A DNA stretch of 64,000 bases from the NCBI GenBank assembly GCA_964485095.1, contig CAZAIB010000012.1:26225-90224 (forward strand), read 5' to 3'. A model generated the notes under the pieces. It saw nothing but the letters and a program-made list of their open reading frames with translations, was not told the DNA's origin and did not search any database. The first letter of the stretch is position 1. Every line of letters begins with the position of its first letter. A program made the translations under genes and the position numbers. The DNA is from CAYNWT01 sp964485095 (GTDB lineage Bacteria; Planctomycetota; Planctomycetia; Planctomycetales; Planctomycetaceae). This document shows, one piece after another, positions 18,765 through 27,329 of this stretch.

Positions 18765-20117
18765 TTACGGCTTGTAGTACGTGATCGTCACCGACATGAC
18801 TGGCGTCGGATCGGGTTCAAACGTGACGACTCTAATCGCATTTTCGGTTTTCTCGCCCTGAACAATCAGGCCGCGGGTCTGCAGTCCATCCTCACCAGCC
18901 GTTCGAATCTTCCGCTTCAACGCGCTGAGATTCTTCGGCGACTTTTTGGGCTGAACACCGCGAAGCATGGCGATGAGATCTTCCTCGTCACCATCAAGCA
19001 CTCTCGGCGTCGGTTTTGGCCCGGTGAGTTCCTGGAACACGGTCAGCTGAATCTGGCCAACGTTGCGGCCGTAGTCGATTGCCCGCTCTGCCGATTCCGC
19101 TCGAGACAGCACCGTAAACTTCTCAGCCGTCTTGCCGTCAGCCAGTTGGTAACCGCGAACAACGGTCTTCTTATGCTCAGACGACAGGATCCACTTCGAA
19201 CAATCGATGTCGCGAGCCGTCTCGCGGTACAGCGTGTTCTCTCCATTCACCTTCAGCAGCACACCCAGCCGCCCACGAGCGCCCGAGTTACGAACCAAAG
19301 CAAACTCAACCTTCTGCCCTGTGACAGGTTCCGGAACAAACGCCCGACCGTTACGAGTTTCAACCTTCACGGGCCGTCCGTCGAACAGTACTTCCAAAGT
19401 CATCGGTGCCGCAGAATCCACCAGAGGGAACTCGGTCTTCTGTGACTTCACCTGTTCGGACTGTTCCAGAATCCGGCTTTGTCGTTTCTTCTGCCGATCT
19501 TCGAATGTCAGCTGGCTTGAACCACGGTCAAACGCACCACGCAAAACGAAGCTCTCACCAAGTTCGCCCAATATCGACGCATCCAGGTCTGCGTCGAAAA
19601 CATCACACGCACGTTCCAATTTTCCGCCGCTACGGTGGAAACACAGTATGCCAATGGTTGCGGTTCGATTGTCTTCATGAACCTGAATAATGCCGGTCAG
19701 AAACGCATCCGCTTTCGCAGATTTGTCACCCCAGGCCAGCTTATAACTGGAACCGAAAATCGCCCTGCGTCCATCGGCGGTCAGATGGTTCGCTCCATCC
19801 ACCTTCGCCACCTGCGCGCTGGCTTCTTTGATGACCTGTATCTGTCGCGCCTCGTCAAACGAGTTCGCAAGGATGAGCCCCACTTCCAACCGGTCAGCCA
19901 ACAGTGAGTTCACCGGACCTGCACTGTCGGTCAGTTTCTGGCCGGGTTTCGCGACACGGAACTTCAACACTCCAACAGTCTGAACCCCTTTGTCACGCAG
20001 GTAGTCCATAACCTTCGGGACGTGTTTCTGGACTTGTTTGTGTACGGTGTCCGCCTTCGCATTCGTTCCCACAAGCAGAACAGCCAACAACCAAACAATG
20101 GTCTTTGATGTCTTCAT
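18765..20117 (-). CDS. Exported protein of unknown function, possibly CsgG/FlgO-like
   Basis: A 450-residue protein. The start at 20117 is supported by a GGAGAGA ribosome-binding site 5 nt upstream and a signal peptide (MKTSKTIVWLLAVLLVG, then TNAKADT). The first 200 mature residues (VGVLKFRVAKPG, NSLLADRLEVGLILANSF, AFLTGIIQVHEDNRTATIG) have the flow of envelope proteins of the CsgG/FlgO/LpoB fold. That likeness is weak and only a suggestion. The second half is beta-rich and not recognised. It lies 107 nt upstream of the CHAT gene on the same strand and may act with it at the envelope. Confidence 0.65.
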   Translation of the reverse strand: MKTSKTIVWLLAVLLVGTNAKADTVHKQVQKHVPKVMDYLRDKGVQTVGVLKFRVAKPGQKLTDSAGPVNSLLADRLEVGLILANSFDEARQIQVIKEASAQVAKVDGANHLTADGRRAIFGSSYKLAWGDKSAKADAFLTGIIQVHEDNRTATIGILCFHRSGGKLERACDVFDADLDASILGELGESFVLRGAFDRGSSQLTFEDRQKKRQSRILEQSEQVKSQKTEFPLVDSAAPMTLEVLFDGRPVKVETRNGRAFVPEPVTGQKVEFALVRNSGARGRLGVLLKVNGENTLYRETARDIDCSKWILSSEHKKTVVRGYQLADGKTAEKFTVLSRAESAERAIDYGRNVGQIQLTVFQELTGPKPTPRVLDGDEEDLIAMLRGVQPKKSPKNLSALKRKIRTAGEDGLQTRGLIVQGEKTENAIRVVTFEPDPTPVMSVTITYYKP

Positions 20118-20219
20118 GATTCTCTCCATACGCCACGCCATGGCGCCCAAAATTTGATCAACCGCAAAAAAAGCACCATCCCAATGCACCAACCGGAAAC
20201 CGATGCAACGGAACGTTGC

Positions 20220-22412
20220 CTAGCGGGTTTCGATTTTGATGGTCTTTTTGATGAGTTGAGTTGGCACGTTGCCGAGTCGGGAGTCGCTGCTTTGGTAGTC
20301 GTAGAACTGGTGCACGAAGCGGTCCGCCACACCTTTGCCTCGCAGCAGCACGCCAGGTTCAAACCGAGTCGGCCGCGCGAAGACCGTGATGAACTCGACA
20401 CCCAGCTGCGGCTGAATTTTGATACTGCCCTGTTCGGGGAACCGGTAGTTGGTTCCGCTGCTCAACGACAGCACCCCGTCACTTAGCTTCACCTTCCGCC
20501 CCCTCGCACTGGTTCCGATGAGTTCGATGAACAAGTCCACGCCGGTCTTGTTGACCACGCTAATCACCATGTCTTCGCCGGGCGAGAATGTGTTGCTGCG
20601 TTTGTTGGTCCTGAGTTTGAGTTCAAACGCGATGCCATCGGAAAGATGGTCGGACCGCGTCAGCCCGTCGATGGGCGAGATGGGAACACCCAGTCCAAGC
20701 TGCCGAGCGATCCGGTCGTAGTAGTCTTCCCACGTATCGCGACGAACCACACCACCTGATGAAAGCCCCGCCAGGCCCAGTCGAGTAAACTGCGGCAGTC
20801 GGAAAATTTGCTGCAGGCCGGCTGCGTCTTTCATTCCAAGTTCGGCCGCCGCCTGTGAAATCGCAATCGGTGCGTCCAGGAAACGCCGCGACGTTGGAAT
20901 CAGCGGCTCTTTGTCCTGCGGTTCTCCCAGAACATCCTCCATCGCTCGCAGGAACTTCTTTTCATCGTTGTCCAGAAATTCGTCCATCTGCTTCTTCGAG
21001 ACATACATCCGCAGAATGTCGCTTTTCCGCATTCCCGCACTGTCGGGCAGTGAAACAAACGCCGGACGAATATTGTCAGCGAACCGTTTCATCCCGCGAT
21101 CATGGCAACGCATACAAGCCAGGCCGTTGCGAACAACTTTGTCTTCAGAGAACTTGTCGGTCACAATCGCAGTCGGAGCTTCGGTGATGCGGTTACCCAG
21201 ATTGTCGGTAACAAGGTACGCCTGCAGGCCGTTCGGCAGCGTCCAGATCATCTCGCCGCCGGCGTAGTGGAAGTCGATGGGGTCAAGAAACATGTTTTGC
21301 TGGCCCTTACTGGTTTCGAAGTCGTAACTCTTCCAGTAAGCCCCGTATCGCGATGGGTGCCGTTCGACAACACGGTTGTTTCGAGACACGCCGGAGACCG
21401 TCATCCCCGCTCGTTTCGCAATGAGCTTCTCCAGGTTCAATGCGGCATCGACGCCAAGTTCAGTCTCCAGGTCGTGCAGGTTGAACGGAATCTGCAGCAT
21501 GTCTTCGTACAACGGAAACTGCGTGGCGACGCTGACAAACCAATCGATTCGGACAAACGGAATCGGTCGAATCAGCTCGGCCGGACGCAGATAGTCTTCC
21601 CAGAGTTCGTCGAATGTGTCGGAACTTTCGAACGCCATCCCATACGGATACTCCAACAACACCAGGTCGTAGAGATCCGTCTGGCTCGCGACCGTTTCCC
21701 GATCGTTCTCCACAACGCGCAGCGGTGTCTTGTGCCAACCCAGTTTGCGAATATCGACGGCAAAGATAGAACCAACCTCATCGACTGGCGTCGGCTTCAC
21801 AACAGCTGGCTCCCACGACAAGTGGTTCATCGCCTTCGCAAGCGCTTGACGACTCACGTCCAGTTCGGCCGCCGTGGTTCCGCTGATGAGCAGATGATTG
21901 CTACTGAAGAACCGTAGGTACGGGCGATCTTCACGCGGCGTGTCTTTGATGTGTTCCAGAATCTGACTGAGCACATACTCGGCGCCGACAACATTCGACA
22001 GCGCCGCATCTTTCGCGTCTTTGCCCGGCTGTTCGATATCGGCTGGGAACGCCGGTGCACCGGCTTCGATCCATTTGCGAACCGTGTCGATTTCGAATGA
22101 CTCCAGCGGCGGCAGCGGCGGTTCCGGCATCCGTGAATCTTCGTCTTCACTGGCGATGTAGTCGTAAAGACTTGAATCGTCGATGCTGCCAGGCGTGACA
22201 GCTTTGTCTTCACCGACAAACGAACTGACATCCAGAATGTCGATGTCTGCTTCGCGGCGAGTCTTTCCGTGACATTCCGCACAACGCGTGCGGAAGATGT
22301 TCTTCACCTCGGCCGCGATTTTGTCCTGATCAACTGCTGCGTGGGCGGCCTGTGAAGTCCATCCCAAACACATCAGAACGAACAGCAGGTTTTGAGTCGT
22401 GAGAAGCCGCAT
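20220..22412 (-). CDS. Secreted di-heme cytochrome c protein (planctomycete type)
   Basis: A 730-residue exported protein; the ATG at 22412 starts a signal peptide (MRLLTTQNLLFVLMCLG, ending AAHA). Two heme-binding CxxCH motifs are present: RCAECHGK near residue 44, in a planctomycete-type cytochrome c domain (DSSLYDYIASEDEDSRMP, IDTVRKWIEAGAP), and ACMRCHDRG in the middle of the chain. The region between resembles no enzyme I know. The C-terminal part contains a short beta domain (SPGEDMVISVVNKTGVDLFI). Such proteins are presumed periplasmic electron carriers or sensors. It heads the cluster that continues with the CHAT protein. Confidence 0.85.
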   Translation of the reverse strand: MRLLTTQNLLFVLMCLGWTSQAAHAAVDQDKIAAEVKNIFRTRCAECHGKTRREADIDILDVSSFVGEDKAVTPGSIDDSSLYDYIASEDEDSRMPEPPLPPLESFEIDTVRKWIEAGAPAFPADIEQPGKDAKDAALSNVVGAEYVLSQILEHIKDTPREDRPYLRFFSSNHLLISGTTAAELDVSRQALAKAMNHLSWEPAVVKPTPVDEVGSIFAVDIRKLGWHKTPLRVVENDRETVASQTDLYDLVLLEYPYGMAFESSDTFDELWEDYLRPAELIRPIPFVRIDWFVSVATQFPLYEDMLQIPFNLHDLETELGVDAALNLEKLIAKRAGMTVSGVSRNNRVVERHPSRYGAYWKSYDFETSKGQQNMFLDPIDFHYAGGEMIWTLPNGLQAYLVTDNLGNRITEAPTAIVTDKFSEDKVVRNGLACMRCHDRGMKRFADNIRPAFVSLPDSAGMRKSDILRMYVSKKQMDEFLDNDEKKFLRAMEDVLGEPQDKEPLIPTSRRFLDAPIAISQAAAELGMKDAAGLQQIFRLPQFTRLGLAGLSSGGVVRRDTWEDYYDRIARQLGLGVPISPIDGLTRSDHLSDGIAFELKLRTNKRSNTFSPGEDMVISVVNKTGVDLFIELIGTSARGRKVKLSDGVLSLSSGTNYRFPEQGSIKIQPQLGVEFITVFARPTRFEPGVLLRGKGVADRFVHQFYDYQSSDSRLGNVPTQLIKKTIKIETR

Positions 22413-22616
22413 GGTTGTCACCGAGTTGAGGACTGTGTCTGTGCGAACAGCCAAACGCAGGCGGCGGTGGTTCTCGGACAAAGAAACCGCAGGAAATTCT
22501 CAGCCGCCCGTAACCGTGTCGGTTATCAGCAAAAAACACGACTCGTGAAGGAACGCTGTCCGGTTACCGCCCGCACCGCGTTGTGAGGGATGTCAGCTAT
22601 CACCAAGGAGCCAACA

Positions 22617-23237
22617 ATGAACACTCGTCAAACAATCGCCCGATTCTGCTTCCTCATGGCCGTCGTCAACTCATGCCAATTCGCGGCCGGGCAACAACCA
22701 ATCAAGGCGGTAAAGCTATCGCCGTTTCAGTCAAAGGAAGGCGGCTTCGCTGTGTCGATGCCTGGCAAACCGGCGTACAGTTCAAGGAAGATGCCCGGTC
22801 GACAAGGCAAGAGAACCGTGACACATCATCAGTTCACGTCGGGCGAAAAAACCGGCGTCTTCATGGTGACTTACGAAAGCCTCGCCGGCACAAAGCTGGA
22901 CACAGCCAAACAACAGGAAGCCGCCTACCTACTCGCGCGGGGTGGGATGGAGAAAATCCTGGGCGGCAAAGTGCTTGAGTACAAACACTCAAAACTGGAT
23001 AAGAAGCGAACCGGACGCTACATGCGAATCTCAATCCCGGCTCGACGCGGCGAATACCGAGCACGCATGTTTATCGTTGAGAACACCTTGTACCAGGTAT
23101 TCGCCATGGGATCCCCGGATTTCGTGAAGGCCAAACGGACCGACCAGGTACTGGCTTCGTTCAAGCTGCTGAAGAAGACGAAAACAGGTTCCGGATCCGG
23201 TTCAAAAAAGACGCCTGTTAGAAAAAACGGCAACTGA
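22617..23237 (+). CDS. Small secreted protein, unknown function
   Basis: A 206-residue product. The start is set by AAGGAG at 22605-22610, 6 nt before the ATG, and by a signal peptide (MNTRQTIARFCFLMAVVNS, cleavage near QFAAG). The mature part opens with LSPFQSKEGGFAVSMPGKP, a wording shared by many small exported planctomycete proteins of PsbP-like appearance. The C-terminus is lysine-rich (KKTKTGSGSGSKKTPVRK). Function unknown. It is a single gene closed by a good terminator. Confidence 0.75.
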   Translation: MNTRQTIARFCFLMAVVNSCQFAAGQQPIKAVKLSPFQSKEGGFAVSMPGKPAYSSRKMPGRQGKRTVTHHQFTSGEKTGVFMVTYESLAGTKLDTAKQQEAAYLLARGGMEKILGGKVLEYKHSKLDKKRTGRYMRISIPARRGEYRARMFIVENTLYQVFAMGSPDFVKAKRTDQVLASFKLLKKTKTGSGSGSKKTPVRKNGN

Positions 23238-23250
23238 CTGTCTCAACGTC

Positions 23251-23279
23251 AGGCGAGGACCAAATGCTCGTCCTCGCCT
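23251..23279 (+). terminator. Rho-independent terminator
   Basis: A 10-bp perfect stem (AGGCGAGGAC / GTCCTCGCCT) with a 9-nt loop lies 13 nt after the stop of the small secreted protein gene and is followed by TTCGCTTT. It also sits 26 nt from the end of the convergent oxidoreductase gene. Confidence 0.65.
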
Positions 23280-23305
23280 TTCGCTTTCCGCCTTCCACAG
23301 CTAGC

Positions 23306-24631
23306 TCACACGCGCGGGATTTCAAAGCCCTTACGCGGTTCGCGAGCGAAGAAGCTTGCGGCCAGTTCGTCGCCGACAATCTTCTCGTTCTTCGGATCCC
23401 ATTTGACAACTCGCTTCAATCGCGCGGCAATCGCGGCCAGGTGGCACGAGTTCATCGTTTGCACGTGAGTGAACACGTCTGAGACCGGCAAGCCGCCTTC
23501 GCTTAGGCAACGGTAGAAGTTCTGCTTGTGACCTTCAAACTTCTTGCCCTTGTACAACGCCATCAGATCGTTCTCGTCGTACTTGTCCTTGTCACGCCCA
23601 TCCTTGATCGGCGTACCTTCGATGGTTTTGCGGTTCACAAAGAAGCGGCCCTTGGTTCCTTCAAACAGAATCCCGTTGCGGCCACGACTTTCAACGATCA
23701 TTTCAATGCCGTTCTCGAACTTACACTTCACAGCATAGTCGTGAGCCGTGTTGTAACGATCGTCGACCGTTGCGTGTCCGTCCTTATATTCGACCGGGTG
23801 GTTTGCGTCGGTTCCATCAAACTCAATCGGCCCCATGCCTGGACCGTTCTGGCCGATCGCCCACAGCGCGATGTCGATGTGGTGAGCCCCCCAGTCGGTA
23901 AACTTGCCGCCTGAGTACTCGTACCACCAACGGAAAGTGTTGTGGCAGCGTTGTTTGATGTAATCAACCTTCGGTGCCTGACCGAGCCACATGTCCCAAT
24001 CAAGATTCGCAGGTGGATCGGTCTTCTTGAACGGGTCCTTCGCGACACTACCGGCTTCAATACCGACCGTGATTCTCTTCACATCGCCGATCAGGCCTTT
24101 CTGAACCATGTTGACCGCACGCAAAAACCGCGGCTTGGATCCGCGTTGCTGAGTACCAACGACAAACACCTTGTCCTTATGCTTCTGGCAAGCTTTGCGA
24201 ATGAGTTGGTTCTCTTCCAGCGTCAGGGTGAGTGGCTTCTGGCAGAACACATGCTTACCGGCCTCCAACGCCTCGATAGCAATTTTCACGTGCCAGTGAT
24301 CCGGCGTCACAATACTCACAACGTCAATGTCGTCTCGCTCAAGCACCTTGCGGTAGTCGCCGTATACATCGGCTTTGTCCTTGCCGATCTTTTCGTCTTT
24401 TTTAGCTACTTCAGCATGCTTCTGATCGACATCACATACCGCAACAATGTCGCCAAACCGCGAGTGGCCTCGGGCGTCACCTTTACCCATCCCACCAAGC
24501 CCGATGCAGCCGATGACTGGCCGATCGTTGGGCGATGTGTTCGCAAATGCGGGTGTCGACCATGGGAACGCGATGGTTCCGGCGGCGACGGCTGAGGACG
24601 CCAGGAACTGACGGCGTGTAGATTGAGTCAT
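23306..24631 (-). CDS. Gfo/Idh/MocA family oxidoreductase, Tat-exported
   Basis: A 441-residue protein beginning with a twin-arginine leader (MTQSTRRQFLASSAVAAG). The NAD(P)-binding Rossmann domain follows (GCIGLGGMGKGDARGH), with VSIVTPDHWHVKIAIEALEAGKHVFCQKP, here read as VTPDHWHV and KHVFCQKPL, the family hallmark including the catalytic Lys-Pro. The C-terminal half is the usual alpha/beta substrate domain (FTDWGAHHIDIALWAIG). Planctomycetes encode dozens of these exported dehydrogenases, generally thought to act on sugars or sugar derivatives; the substrate here cannot be named. The start at 24631 is the one that gives the Tat leader. Confidence 0.9.
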   Translation of the reverse strand: MTQSTRRQFLASSAVAAGTIAFPWSTPAFANTSPNDRPVIGCIGLGGMGKGDARGHSRFGDIVAVCDVDQKHAEVAKKDEKIGKDKADVYGDYRKVLERDDIDVVSIVTPDHWHVKIAIEALEAGKHVFCQKPLTLTLEENQLIRKACQKHKDKVFVVGTQQRGSKPRFLRAVNMVQKGLIGDVKRITVGIEAGSVAKDPFKKTDPPANLDWDMWLGQAPKVDYIKQRCHNTFRWWYEYSGGKFTDWGAHHIDIALWAIGQNGPGMGPIEFDGTDANHPVEYKDGHATVDDRYNTAHDYAVKCKFENGIEMIVESRGRNGILFEGTKGRFFVNRKTIEGTPIKDGRDKDKYDENDLMALYKGKKFEGHKQNFYRCLSEGGLPVSDVFTHVQTMNSCHLAAIAARLKRVVKWDPKNEKIVGDELAASFFAREPRKGFEIPRV

Positions 24632-24744
24632 ATCGAGCAGGCCTTTCAAGCAAATCGTTCAATCGCATTGTTCACCTCATCCGGCTACTTTGCAACGAGA
24701 ACCCAGCAAACAGAATCAGCAAGCACACCCGCGTGAGCACCACA

Positions 24745-25284
24745 ATGACCTGGATCAAAACGGTAGACGAATCAGAATGGGACGCAGAACTCAACTCCCT
24801 GCGTCCCAAAATAACCGACCCCACAACAGGTCAGGTGGACAACATCATGTCCGTCCATTCACTGGATGTCGGCAGTCTGCACGCACACCTGGCGTTGTAT
24901 TCTCAAGCGATGCAAGGCACAAAGACTTTGCCAAAAGTCGAACGCGAAATGATCGCACTCGTTGTAAGCAAAGAAAACGACTGCCACTATTGAATCACAC
25001 ACCACCGACGCGGTCTGCGTCGCCTACTGCGAAACGACGAACTTGCCGCAGCGATTGAGTCTGACTACAGCACAGCAGATCTGGAACCAAAGCGTCAAAC
25101 AATGCTGGCCTACGCTGTGAAGCTAACACGAACACCCAAAGACATGACCGACGACGATGTTCAATCACTAAGAACCGCTGGCTTCACTGACACTGACATT
25201 CTGCACATCGCCGAAACGACGGCCTACTACGCCTACGTCAACCGCATCGCCGATGGGCTGGGCGTCGAAGTAGAAACCAGTTGA
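24745..25284 (+). CDS. AhpD-like (CMD family) peroxidase-related protein, probable selenoprotein (TGA = Sec83)
   Basis: Reading through an in-frame TGA at 24991-24993 gives one 179-residue protein with the full layout of the AhpD/carboxymuconolactone-decarboxylase peroxidase-related family. Before the TGA: VEREMIALVVSKENDCHY. After it: ITHHRRGLRRLLRNDE, MLAYAVKLTRTPKDMT, and a C-terminal ADGLGVEVE. In this family the redox motif is CxYCxxHH; here it reads C-H-Y-TGA-I-T-H-H, so the TGA stands exactly at the second, resolving or peroxidatic cysteine. Both halves are in one frame and undamaged. A SECIS-like hairpin lies 12 nt after the TGA. The ATG at 24745 is preferred; a GTG at 24733 is possible. 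Alternatively it is a pseudogene with one nonsense change, but the position and hairpin argue for selenocysteine. Expected role: thiol/selenol peroxidase-like redox enzyme. Confidence 0.82.
24991..25022 (+). promoter_or_regulatory. Candidate bacterial SECIS element
   Basis: After the TGA come 12 nt, then a perfect 6-bp stem CGACGC (25006-25011) / GCGTCG (25017-25022) closing a GGTCT loop (25012-25016). The loop starts 18 nt after the TGA. The E. coli fdhF SECIS, from general knowledge, also has a GGUCU apical loop about 18 nt after its UGA. The hairpin lies inside the coding region, as bacterial SECIS elements do. Confidence 0.8.
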
Positions 25285-25305
25285 GACTTACCAGCGCCGA
25301 CCACA

Positions 25306-26604
25306 TCACTTCCGATGCAACCGTCGGCCCTTCATCTCGAACCGCGGCAACGCGCCGTGCTGGACCAATTGCAGGTCGCACTGGAAACCAAGCCGGTTCT
25401 TTAACCGCTTGCGGATCTCTTCTTCAAGATTATCCAGACCATCGGTTCGCGACTCGGTCGGTTCGACTTCGATACTCAGATGATTCATCTCCCGCTTCGT
25501 TTCGATGTTGATTCGAAACTCCGCCACGTCATCGAACTCGCGCAGAATGGCTTCGATACTTGATGGGAACACATTGTTCCCGCGAACCGTCACCATGTCG
25601 TCCGCTCGACCGAGGATACCGCCGTCCAGCCACGTCAGTTGAATCTCGTCCGCCGGATCCGGCACCGCAGCACGCACCAGATCACCGGTTCGGTATCGAA
25701 TGACGGGCGAACCAACCCGCCCAAGGTTCGTTATCAGCAGCTCCCCCTGCTCGCCCGCGGGAACCGGTTCGTAAGTTTCCGGAGCAACCACTTCCGCGAT
25801 GAATTCGGTCTCCAGTAGATAGAGCCCACCCGGTCGGTCCACCGCTTCAACTCCCGGCGAACCAATTTCCGTCATCCCCCAATGGTCAATCACCCGCGCC
25901 CCCCACGCAGTTTCAATTCGCTTGCGAGTGGCCGGGATACTGCCACCCGGTTCGCCCGCCACAATCAGCATCCGAACCGTACCGCTGGCCAAATCGACGC
26001 CTTCCGCTTCAGCAACCTCCGCCATTCGCAGCGCGTAAGTCGGCGTGCAACAAAGAACCGTTGCCGAATTCTCCGCAAGAACTCGCAGCCGAACATCAGT
26101 GCTCATGCCGCCGCCCGCAATGCACAGGTTCCCCAACCGACACGCTCCATCAAACGCGCCCCAGAACCCGATGAACGGCCCAAACGAAAACGGCAGAAAC
26201 AAAACATCCTCAGCCGTCAGTCCGGCAAAGTGATAGATCTGCCGCCAGCATTCGGCCATCCAGTCCCAACTGTCAGGCGTGTCCAACCAACGCAGCGGCT
26301 TACCGGTGGTTCCCGAAGTCTGGTGCAACCGCGAGTACTCCGTTCCCGCAAACGTGAGGTTCGTTCCGTACGGGAGGTTAGCCAATTGATCATCCACCAG
26401 ATCCTGCTTAAACAGAACCGGCAGTCGCTGCAAATCTTCAAGCGACTCAATCGAACCAACATCGACTCCCGCCGCTTTGAAGCGTTCCTGCCAGAACGAG
26501 TTCCCTTCGCTCACCGCCGCCAGCAATTCACGCAATCGTTGAGTCTGAACCTGCTGGATGCGATCGCGGCTACGCCAAACTTCTTCGGGGATGTATTCAG
26601 TCAT
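25306..26604 (-). CDS. PaaK-like phenylacetate-CoA ligase family protein (AMP-forming)
   Basis: A 432-residue adenylate-forming enzyme of the phenylacetate-CoA ligase/F390 synthetase type. The P-loop-like motif is LHQTSGTTGKPLRW. Further conserved pieces are CTPTYALRMAE, GARVIDHWGMTEIGSPG, VIRYRTGDLVR, and the C-terminal ILGRADDMVTVRGNNVFPSS. The start at 26604 (MTEYIPEEVWRSRDRIQ) matches the family N-terminus; the frame is open further upstream but without family sequence. The natural acid is unknown. It is convergent with the selenoprotein-like gene (21 nt between stops) and has no pathway neighbours. Confidence 0.85.
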   Translation of the reverse strand: MTEYIPEEVWRSRDRIQQVQTQRLRELLAAVSEGNSFWQERFKAAGVDVGSIESLEDLQRLPVLFKQDLVDDQLANLPYGTNLTFAGTEYSRLHQTSGTTGKPLRWLDTPDSWDWMAECWRQIYHFAGLTAEDVLFLPFSFGPFIGFWGAFDGACRLGNLCIAGGGMSTDVRLRVLAENSATVLCCTPTYALRMAEVAEAEGVDLASGTVRMLIVAGEPGGSIPATRKRIETAWGARVIDHWGMTEIGSPGVEAVDRPGGLYLLETEFIAEVVAPETYEPVPAGEQGELLITNLGRVGSPVIRYRTGDLVRAAVPDPADEIQLTWLDGGILGRADDMVTVRGNNVFPSSIEAILREFDDVAEFRINIETKREMNHLSIEVEPTESRTDGLDNLEEEIRKRLKNRLGFQCDLQLVQHGALPRFEMKGRRLHRK

Positions 26605-27329
26605 ATCAGTAATTAGTAAACGTCCAGAGCGGGTTGCCGTCTTGACGAACGGTACCACGGCGTCCACCAAGCCGAAAGCACCAGCTTCGAGCCTAAGAGC
26701 CACACCGGGTGGAATGATTGACGGCATTCGTGGCTCGCCGTGGCAAGAGCCGAAACCGAGGATGAGTGAAACCCCAACCGTCCCGTACCGCGAGTGCGAC
26801 TCCACATGGCGGCCTAAGAAAGTAGTCGTCACGCTCTTTCAGAGTAGTTGCGCGGCTGCAGTTGCGTCGTACCCCGGTGACTTCGCAAGACAGAGTCAAC
26901 CGACAGCGAGCGGCCAGAAACACCTTGCTTTGTCGGCAGACACGACAACGCACGCCGGGTCAGCCTCCGAACCCTGAACTCAAGCTGTGAGCGAATCTCT
27001 CGACGACTCGACGACGACACGGATGGCAGGGAACGGCCAAACGAAAGCAACAGTCGTTCTAGGTCAGCCAGCCTCGGCTCGTGGACTTGGCTAACTGACC
27101 GAGAGACTGGGACAACCAAAGGACGCGAAGAAAGAGACGCAGCTCATTTATTCCTCTTCGGCCATTTTCTCGGTCTCAGTGTGCGTTTGAGCTCCACCAG
27201 AGCGGCTAGTTGGGCACGCACGAAGTGAATGGTCTGGAAAGGCTCCAGTCAAACCACTTTTTTGCTGAGACAATGAGCTGCGTTCCCGTTTCTTCCCTCT
27301 TATTCCAACGGTGCTTTCCGAGACCGCAA
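26605..27329. other. 725-bp gene-free stretch with inverted repeats
   Basis: No convincing coding sequence: the open frames here have no recognisable domains, signal peptides or ribosome-binding sites. Two structures are visible. One is a hairpin at 27062-27100 (GGTCAG and AGCC pairing with GGCT and CTGACC). The other is a pair of long inverted arms at 27127-27148 and 27272-27295. Confidence 0.6.
27127..27295. repeat. Inverted-repeat-bounded element (MITE-like)
   Basis: The arms contain GAAGAAA plus ACGCAGCTCATT on the left and AATGAGCTGCGT plus TTTCTTC on the right. The 12-bp inner arms and the 7-bp outer arms are both perfect complements, separated by 3 and 5 unpaired bases. The enclosed 123 bp has no coding potential. 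The size would suit a small non-autonomous mobile element, but no target duplication is evident. It could instead be a structured region behind the gene at 27330. Confidence 0.4.

Noticed and set aside
21102..21917. 271-residue open frame antisense to the cytochrome gene
   Set aside because: It lies wholly inside the well-supported di-heme cytochrome gene and shows no recognisable protein features.
23942..24595. 217-residue open frame antisense to the Gfo/Idh/MocA gene
   Set aside because: The minus-strand gene has all family motifs. The antisense frame has none.
24733..25284. AhpD-like gene as a simple pseudogene or as two separate short genes
   Set aside because: Both halves are in one frame, the TGA sits at the redox cysteine, and a SECIS-like hairpin follows. 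Splitting would cut the redox motif in two and leave the second half without a start near its conserved HH.
26558..27119. Open frames in the gap upstream of the PaaK-like gene
   Set aside because: Compositionally arginine/serine-rich shadows with no family sequence; the PaaK frame extended upstream of 26604 also loses all similarity.
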